From assembly GCF_017114985.1 (NCBI RefSeq), contig NZ_JABXKP010000045.1, positions 1-64,000 on the forward strand: a DNA stretch of 64,000 bases. Direction: 5' to 3'. Positions 61,831 to 64,000 of this stretch are shown here, one piece after another. The stretch comes from Nostoc sp. JL33. Its GTDB lineage: Bacteria > Cyanobacteriota > Cyanobacteriia > Cyanobacteriales > Nostocaceae. Below the pieces are notes generated by a model that was not told where the DNA came from, ran no database searches, and saw nothing but the letters and a program-made list of their open reading frames with translations. Both the position numbers and the translations under genes were made by a program. Numbering within the stretch: the first letter of the stretch is position 1; each line of letters begins with the position of its first letter.

Positions 61831-63192
61831 TTATGTTTGACTCTTCAAGGGATGCTTTATCAGCAAAGGCTCAATATATGCTTCTAGAGTATCTTTAACT
61901 TTAGAAGGCTGACGAATTGGAGCGATCGCAGAATAATCAGGTTTTACTGTCCAGTCATAATGGCGAAGCAGTGTAGAAAGCACAATTTTCATTTCCATTT
62001 GGGCAAATTCCATGCCTAAACATCTGTGCGAACCATGACCAAAACCCATTAGTGCTAAAGGATGTTTCTTATCTTCTTCACGAGGTGGTGCAAAGCGATC
62101 GGGGTCAAAGCGATCTGGATCTGTGTACAGTTCTGGTAGACGGTGAGTCAACATCGGCGAGATAGTCACAAACCAACCAGCAGGAATGCGATAACCTGCA
62201 TACTCAATATCCTTAAGAACGCCACGATTATAGGCATACACTGGCGGATAAAGCCTTTCTGCTTCTTTTAAAACGTTGGTTAAATCTGGAAGTTGTTTGA
62301 GATGGGACAGATTAAGGGGATTATTTCCCACAACTGCTAATTGTTCTTGGCGCAGTCGCGATCGCCATTCTGGGTGATTACCTAGTTCAAATATTACCCA
62401 ACTGAGCAAGGAGGCTGTCGTCTCGTGTCCAGCAAACAGCAGTAGCAATGCCTCGTTGATTATCTGTGCTTCGCTCAATTTATTGCCGTCTTCATCAACA
62501 GCTGCTAGCAGCAATCCCAAAACATCTTTTGATTCTTCTAAGTTACCTTGCTCGATACGTTGGGCGATGGCTTGACGTAAGAAAGCCACTAACTTACCCC
62601 TAGCATTTTGACCGCGACCATATAACGTAAAAGGGACATTCCATTTCAATATCGCCATACTGCTATCTAGCAGTTGTGTAAACCATTGACTGGTTTGCTC
62701 AACTTCGCTCTTGTTCTGACTTCCCAAAAACAGGCGAGTCGCAACCATCAGGGTAAGCTGGCGGAAACTAGAATTTAAAGGAATCGTTCTCTGTCCCCAA
62801 TCTTTGAGGAAGTCTTGCACAATATTTTCGATGGTGTCGAAATATGTAGCGATCGCGTTTCCGTGAAATGCTGGATACATTAAGCGACGAGTTAAACGAT
62901 GTTCTTCCCCATCTTGTAATAAAATATTGTTGCCAAATGTTGGTTCTAAGAAATACCACCCTATGCGCGACGACATGTGTTCCGCCTGTTCCACCAGTAC
63001 CAGCCGATTAGCATCAGGGCCAATTAAATAAGCACGTTTACCCCCCATGACGCTCGTTTTAAAAACTGAACCATACTGCTGGAATCGTCGCCATAGATAC
63101 AACTCTGAACCCCGAAATATTTCCAAAGTCTCCCCCAAGATGGGTAAGCCATAGCTACCAGGCATTTCTTCGGCGGATTTTAGCTGCCGCAT
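61831..63192 (-). CDS. Cytochrome P450, CYP120-like
   Basis: The 453-residue P450 has the proline-rich start (PGSYGLPILGETLEIF), the I-helix oxygen-binding motif FAGHETT (about 251-257), the K-helix Glu-x-x-Arg in KEAERLYPPV, and the heme Cys in FGHGSHRCLGMEFA (about 383-396). Similarity in motif spacing is to CYP120, which includes the Synechocystis retinoic acid hydroxylase CYP120A1; the substrate here may be a retinoid or terpenoid but is not proven. It lacks an anchor, as in soluble bacterial P450s. It follows a Rieske oxygenase gene by 76 bases on the same strand. Confidence 0.92.
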   Translation of the reverse strand: MRQLKSAEEMPGSYGLPILGETLEIFRGSELYLWRRFQQYGSVFKTSVMGGKRAYLIGPDANRLVLVEQAEHMSSRIGWYFLEPTFGNNILLQDGEEHRLTRRLMYPAFHGNAIATYFDTIENIVQDFLKDWGQRTIPLNSSFRQLTLMVATRLFLGSQNKSEVEQTSQWFTQLLDSSMAILKWNVPFTLYGRGQNARGKLVAFLRQAIAQRIEQGNLEESKDVLGLLLAAVDEDGNKLSEAQIINEALLLLFAGHETTASLLSWVIFELGNHPEWRSRLRQEQLAVVGNNPLNLSHLKQLPDLTNVLKEAERLYPPVYAYNRGVLKDIEYAGYRIPAGWFVTISPMLTHRLPELYTDPDRFDPDRFAPPREEDKKHPLALMGFGHGSHRCLGMEFAQMEMKIVLSTLLRHYDWTVKPDYSAIAPIRQPSKVKDTLEAYIEPLLIKHPLKSQT

Positions 63193-63268
63193 ATTTGAGT
63201 ACCTCCAGCAGTAATCAGCTACAGTATCTACTTAATTGTAAAGCGTAGTTAGGTTTTGCAAAGCTAAA

Positions 63269-64000
63269 TTACCACTCGCGGTAGAGTTTTTCTGCATAGA
63301 ACATAATCTCTTCATTTGGCAATCTAATTTTTGGTTTTTGTCGAGGATACAAACTTTCAACTGCACCTGTATCTTGTTCAATAACTGTGGCTGCTGCTTG
63401 TAAAACTGAATTTCTAAACAGAAGTTTCATCAAAGGATTGACGACTTTGGCATACATCAAAATAAACGTCTTGGTGATTTTTCCTGTTTCCGGGTAGAGA
63501 ATATGAATTTGAGCAATATCACCAATAGGCGTTTGAGCAAAAAAAGCTGTAGTTGAAGGGAAAGCGTATTCGAGTGTGTTAGCAAGCGTTTTCGGGAAGA
63601 TTCCCAAAATAGGATTTTTGAGAATTTCTCCTAGCGTGTTGTTGGCTCTCGTCAGTTCTTGTTTGACTGTGGTATAGTATCCTTTTTCTTCAAAATAACT
63701 TACATGACAAGATGTAATTTTAAATAGTTCTTTATGAGTACCATTTTGGTGGTTATAATCATAGTTAACCATCAGATTACTCAAGAATTTTCCATGAATA
63801 CTTTTTTCGCCAGTTACTCCCATGAACTCGTATTCATCTACAATTCTCTGATGCAAATCTGGAATGGGCAATCTTGGCTCAAATCCCGCATAAGTCCAGA
63901 TACAATCATTGCTAATAATTAGCTCTAATGGTTTAGTGATTGCCTGAGTGTCCTTTTTTTCTCCTTGCTGTAATCTGCCTTTTCCATCAAATTCTAGTGC
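63269..64000 (-). CDS. Rieske-type (2Fe-2S) oxygenase, 5' end outside the window
   Basis: The open frame runs through the window edge, so the gene is partial; 243 residues are visible. The first visible residues, LEFDGKGRLQQ, continue the second half of a Rieske cluster motif (family form CPYHG-LEFD-G-G), and ELIISNDCIWTYAGFEPRLPIPD is typical of the linker to the catalytic domain. Later parts (IHGKFLSNLMVNYDYNHQNG with His ligands for the mononuclear iron) fit a VanA/PaO-like ring hydroxylase. The substrate is unknown. It sits just upstream of a P450 gene on the same strand, so both oxygenases may act in one pathway. Confidence 0.82.
   Translation of the reverse strand, partial: ALEFDGKGRLQQGEKKDTQAITKPLELIISNDCIWTYAGFEPRLPIPDLHQRIVDEYEFMGVTGEKSIHGKFLSNLMVNYDYNHQNGTHKELFKITSCHVSYFEEKGYYTTVKQELTRANNTLGEILKNPILGIFPKTLANTLEYAFPSTTAFFAQTPIGDIAQIHILYPETGKITKTFILMYAKVVNPLMKLLFRNSVLQAAATVIEQDTGAVESLYPRQKPKIRLPNEEIMFYAEKLYREW

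Noticed and set aside
61700-61839. Plus-strand frame ending AENRFVSSKIYV
   Set aside because: It overlaps the leftward Uma2 relic and the P450 3' end and matches no family.

Overview
The window looks like chromosomal DNA of a filamentous, probably heterocyst-forming cyanobacterium (Nostoc/Anabaena/Calothrix-like). The evidence is the density of the cyanobacterial octamer GCGATCGC and its variants inside genes, many short tandem heptamer repeats between genes, and genes typical of oxygenic phototrophs: ycf34, the Rubisco assembly factor raf1, phylloquinone methyltransferase menG, the plastoquinone-type UbiA prenyltransferase, a DUF4079 membrane protein and a CYP120-like P450. No rRNA, tRNA, CRISPR array or prophage was seen. 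Most of the window is housekeeping or lineage-specific chromosome, broken up by gene relics, palindromic repeats and one IS200/IS605-type element.

Layout. 0.1-5.2 kb: cysteine and metal/sulfur block, with cysE, an Rrf2 regulator followed directly by cysK, two divergent CadD-type cadmium transporters and a TauE/SafE permease. 5.2-8 kb: alcohol dehydrogenase relic, TetR regulator plus a tautomerase lacking its catalytic proline, and a hot-dog thioesterase. 8-12 kb: UbiA and a DsbA-like protein in one minus-strand unit, then exopolyphosphatase. 12-17.6 kb: accessory/signalling block, with a HicB-like/PIN toxin-antitoxin pair beside a decayed copy of itself, a barstar-like protein, and a compact vWA - PP2C - Ser/Thr kinase operon (TerY-P-triad type) whose kinase carries a seven-bladed WD40 propeller and a membrane anchor. 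This operon is the most interesting system here. 18-30.4 kb: transporters, a peptidoglycan-binding/HEAT protein, cca, ycf34, a phytase-like esterase, a 42-bp-repeat coiled-coil protein, tsaB, an AEC transporter and a VanY-type peptidase, with relics of an ABC substrate-binding protein, upp, ycf34, a J-domain protein and a LysR regulator.

30.5-46 kb: an LRV-repeat protein broken by a frameshift, PBP2, a PotA-type ABC ATPase, an MlaE-type permease, a DUF4079 - histidine kinase - response regulator group, a DMT permease, small single-helix proteins and a large conserved membrane protein. 45.5-46.9 kb: a stand-alone tnpB element with intact RuvC and zinc-ribbon residues, bounded by two perfect hairpins. 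47-54.4 kb: 21-bp tandem repeats, two copies of a MITE-like element (terminal ATATCATGTC), an aminotransferase, DUF1499, DUF1345, ChaB and GNAT genes, and a UvrD-like helicase with dispersed repeats inserted in frame. 54.7-64 kb: an RTX/PPC protein, raf1, a REC-GAF regulator, menG, a DUF445 protein, Rpn and Uma2 relics, a P450, and a Rieske oxygenase that runs off the right edge.

All functions are inferred by reading protein motifs; no database search was possible. Where two starts were possible I gave the one favoured by a ribosome binding site, by the family N-terminus, or by exclusion of repeat-derived codons.
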